Part shown: in pieces, positions 61,690 through 64,000 of the stretch
Position numbering within the stretch: position 1 is the first letter of the stretch
How the letters are laid out: each line of letters starts with the position of its first letter
DNA from: Dendrobium chrysotoxum
Taxonomy: Eukaryota; Streptophyta; Magnoliopsida; Asparagales; Orchidaceae
Length of the DNA stretch: 64,000 bases
Reading direction: 5' to 3'
NCBI GenBank assembly: GCA_019925795.1
Contig: CM034309.1
Coordinates: 21,198,729-21,262,728, forward strand
Program-made: the position numbers and the translations under genes
Notes under the pieces: generated by a model
The model's database searches: none
Seen by the model: only the letters and a program-made list of their open reading frames with translations
What the model was told of the DNA's origin: nothing

Positions 61690-62470
61690 TGGTTGATTTA
61701 GTCAACTAAGTTAATCCAAGACCTAAGTTTAGGTTCAAATAGATTTAATTTGATGTTTGAAGTCTTGTAGATGTATTTCAGGAGTTTAAATAGATCACTT
61801 GGATCAAATGACCCATTTAGGCCTTTAATGGGCCTAATGGGTCAACTAGGTTGACTTGGTCAACCAGGTTGACCCAGAGTCAGGGTCTGGGCTGGATTAA
61901 TCTCAAATAATAAATGGAGTCTGGTAGATGTGGTTTGAGGGTTTGAATAGGTCATCTAGGTCAAATGACTTGTTTAGGCCCTTAATGGGCCTAATGGGTC
62001 AACTAGGTTGACTTGGTCAACCAGGTTGACCTAGGGTCAAGGATTGGGTCCAACCAGTTCAGAATAACATTCTGAGTCTACTGGTGGTGATCTCAAAGTC
62101 TGGATAGATCATTTGGTCAAAATGACCTGTTTGGGCCCTTAATGGGCCTTTTAGGTCAACCCTGGTTGACTTGGTCAACCAGGTGGATCCAGGATCTGGA
62201 AATGGGTTCAACAGATTTGAAATGACATTTGGAGACCAATGGAGGTGGTCCCAAGGTCTGGGGAGGTCATTTGGTCAAAATGACCTGTTTTGACCCTAAA
62301 GGGGCCTTCTAGGTCAACTAGGTTGACTTGGTCAACCAGGTTGACCCAGGGGCTAGTTCTGGGTTCAATGGGTTTGGTTTGACATTTGAAATTTGCTGGA
62401 GGTAGTTGCATTTGATTTGGAGCTCATTTGACCAAAGTGACTATTCATACCCCATAGGGGTATTTTGGTC
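61690..62470. repeat. 157-bp tandem repeat, four to five units
   Basis: The core GTCAACTAGGTTGACTTGG then TCAACCAGGTTGACC recurs at about 61841, 61998, 62155 and 62313 (157, 157, 158 bp), with a weaker unit at 61701. Each unit also holds a GGTCAAAATGACC-type block and AATGGGCCT. The short words GTTGAC and GTCAAC are themselves inverted copies, so the array is rich in hairpins. Confidence 0.9.
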
Positions 62471-62934
62471 ATTTTGACCCCTGGTCAACTGGGGGTCAAA
62501 TTGAGTCCAACAAAATGCAGTTTAATGCTCAATGGGTTATAATCAAGGGTCTGGAATTGATTGGAGGCTTTGGAGAAAGCTCCAGGGTCAAAATCCACTG
62601 GGTGGCAGGTCCAGTGGCATAGACTGTAAATATTTGAAGGTTTTACAGCCTTTGGATTTCAATTCAATTTCTGAGGTTAGAGATCTCAGAATGAGCTCAA
62701 ATTTGGAGGGTTGCCTCTAGAGACATGTCACATCAGTGTGGAACTGACAGACCTTGAATCAGAGGTCATTTGATGGGGTTTTGAGGTGTTCAAAAATTTG
62801 CTGGAAAAGGCTTTCAGGACTTAGACCTTTGGCCTTGGATTTGAATCTGGAAATCTGATTTTGAATTGGATTTTGAGCTTGAATGATAGGATTTGAATTA
62901 AATTTAGATTGAATTGAAACTTGGATTGATCTAG

Positions 62935-63360
62935 AAGAATCCTAGGGTTTAGAATAGGTCCTAGGGTCCAAATCAGGTTAAGGGAATCCTAGGGTCTAGA
63001 ATAGATCCTAGGGACTGGAGTCTGGAAAGATTCTAGAATCTAGAAGTCCTAGGGAAATCCTAGGATCTGGGGTCTGGAAGAATCCTATAATCTAGAAGGA
63101 TCCTAAGATCTAGGAATCCTAAGATTCAAGATGTAGAAGGATCTTAGGATCTAGAGTCAGGTAGAATCCTAGGGTCTCGAATAGATCCTAGGGTCTGAAG
63201 TCTAGGAAAATCCTAGAATCTAGAATAGTCTGGAGATTTGATTGATCTGGGGTCAGGATTGATTTGAATTTGGATTGATCTAGGATTAGATTAATCCTAG
63301 GGTCAGGATTAAATCCTAAGGATTGGAATGATCCTAAGGTCTGGATTGGTCCTACTAAGC
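62935..63360. repeat. Degenerate CCTAGG/TCTAGA minisatellite
   Basis: Words such as ATCCTAGGGTCTAGAATAG recur every 15-25 bp with variation, giving a dense series of the palindromes CCTAGG and TCTAGA. No uniform period. Confidence 0.85.
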
Positions 63361-63488
63361 TCATACAAAAATGAGGTCAACAATAAGCAACATTAACAAT
63401 CAAACATCCACTAGAACCTATTCTATTTTTCTCACATCATATGGCATTTTTTTTGGAGCTCCAACAGCGACACTAAGTAGTTCAATCA

Positions 63489-63554
63489 TTTACGGAAGCT
63501 GAATATTCAGTTGTTGCATCAATAGTTGCCAAACTATTATTGAATGTTGTGGAG
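63489..63554 (+). pseudogene. Copia RNase H scrap
   Basis: Reads FTEAEYSVVASIVAKLLLNV, the conserved SSTEAEY.A.A core of copia RNase H, with stops just upstream. Strand is opposite to the integrase fragment at 63725. Confidence 0.55.
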
Positions 63555-63724
63555 GTAAATCACACAGTGAACACAAATAAGAAATAGAAAATACAAAGGA
63601 AATAAAGAACATCAAGATTTAACATGAAAAAATCTGAAACAAAAAAAATCACAGAACCACATCACACCAAGAAATTCACTATGAAAAATGAGAAGAGAAA
63701 GTACAAATCTTTTTTCTCACTCAC
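63555..63724. other. A-rich sequence, copia LTR-like words
   Basis: Contains AACATGAAAAAATCTG and a GAACCACATCACACC block resembling copia LTR flanks on the minus strand. Weak. Confidence 0.25.
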
Positions 63725-63982
63725 TCACTCATTTTCTTTATTTTCTCTTGAACTGCTCTCTACGAATAAACACAGAAAAAATGTATGAAAATCACATTTG
63801 ATAAATTTTGAATCAAGTTTACTCCTAGATCCTACATCAACATGAACATAAAATAAACAATCAAAAACATTGAGGTGAGGTAAATTTACCTCCTTACCAC
63901 TCCAAGCTTCCTCAAGTAACCCTTTATTCAAAGGAAATAATGATCCACGATTGATCAGATAAATAACAGTATTTACTATCAC
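63725..63982 (-). pseudogene. Ty1/copia integrase C-terminal part, fragment
   Basis: Translation on the minus strand contains YLINRGSLFPLNKGLLEEAW, SGKEVNLPHLNVFDCLFYVHVD and SRSKLDSKFIKCDFHTFF, the order found at the end of the copia integrase core (family LINR.PS.PL..G.PEE.W.GK.V...HL.VFGC..YVHV....RSKLD.K..KC.FIGY). The FIGY motif is mutated and the frame stops soon after. It continues beyond the window on the right. Confidence 0.75.
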
Positions 63983-64000
63983 TGCCCATAACTATTTATG

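Larger units (their letters stand above)
56140..63360 (-). mobile_element. LTR-retroelement relic, non-coding (element R)
   Basis: Minus-strand relative of element L: 60130-56140 aligns with 1-4850 in block order. Upstream (60130-63360) extends beyond what element L shows here. It contains a GC-rich hairpin block (60110-60480), a 157-bp tandem array (61690-62470) and a CCTAGG-rich array (62935-63360). Stop-free frames longer than about 100 codons are absent. The great length without pol suggests a very long LTR or a large non-autonomous derivative. Termini not fixed; the right edge is placed where the CCTAGG array ends. Confidence 0.45.

Overview
This window is nuclear DNA from a flowering plant. 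The evidence is one spliced, GC-rich plant gene in an AT-rich background of broken retrotransposons (Ty3/gypsy Athila-like and chromovirus-like, Ty1/copia, RTE-type LINEs and a tRNA-derived SINE). The GC-rich exons against AT-rich flanks suggest a monocot, but the species cannot be fixed from this sequence. Nothing bacterial or viral was seen.

Layout. Positions 1-4850 hold the 3' part of a long non-coding LTR-retroelement relic on the + strand (element L), with a very long ATT microsatellite. Positions 5285-29479 form a nested stack. An Athila-like relic (gag from 9987, 3' LTR 11686-13253) was hit by a 5'-truncated RTE LINE (5302-9969, 17-bp target duplication). That LINE was hit in turn by a 3.95-kb TG...CA element (5776-9727, 5-bp target duplication GTCAC) carrying a broken MSH6 fragment. 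Then come chromovirus-type LTR sequence (14557-18888), a dead copia reverse transcriptase/RNase H, a second RTE LINE, two ~30-bp minisatellites, one real gene, a diverged ~0.5-kb repeat pair with a SINE in one member, and an array of TACGAA motifs. Positions 29480-29979 are exactly 500 N. Positions 29980-54078 repeat 5413-29479 almost base for base. Positions 54079-64000 are single copy and hold a second, inverted relative of element L (element R) plus copia scraps.

The one convincing host gene encodes a VAN3-binding-like protein (DUF828 'auxin canalisation' region plus C-terminal PH-like domain) on the - strand. Five exons give 381 codons. It appears twice, at 24629-26127 and 49206-50705. 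The copies differ by one C in a run in exon 1, so only the second copy is open from the most upstream start.

Two observations matter most. First, the 24-kb 'tandem duplication' runs exactly to both edges of the 500-N gap, as expected when two overlapping (possibly allelic) contigs were placed end to end, so it is probably an assembly artefact. Second, three diverged retroelement copies (L at 4772, M at 9537, R at 56232) share a cassette of two consecutive stem-loops around a fixed GTAATTAAC linker. The stem sequences differ but pairing is kept by compensatory changes, which suggests a selected nucleic-acid structure that I do not recognise.
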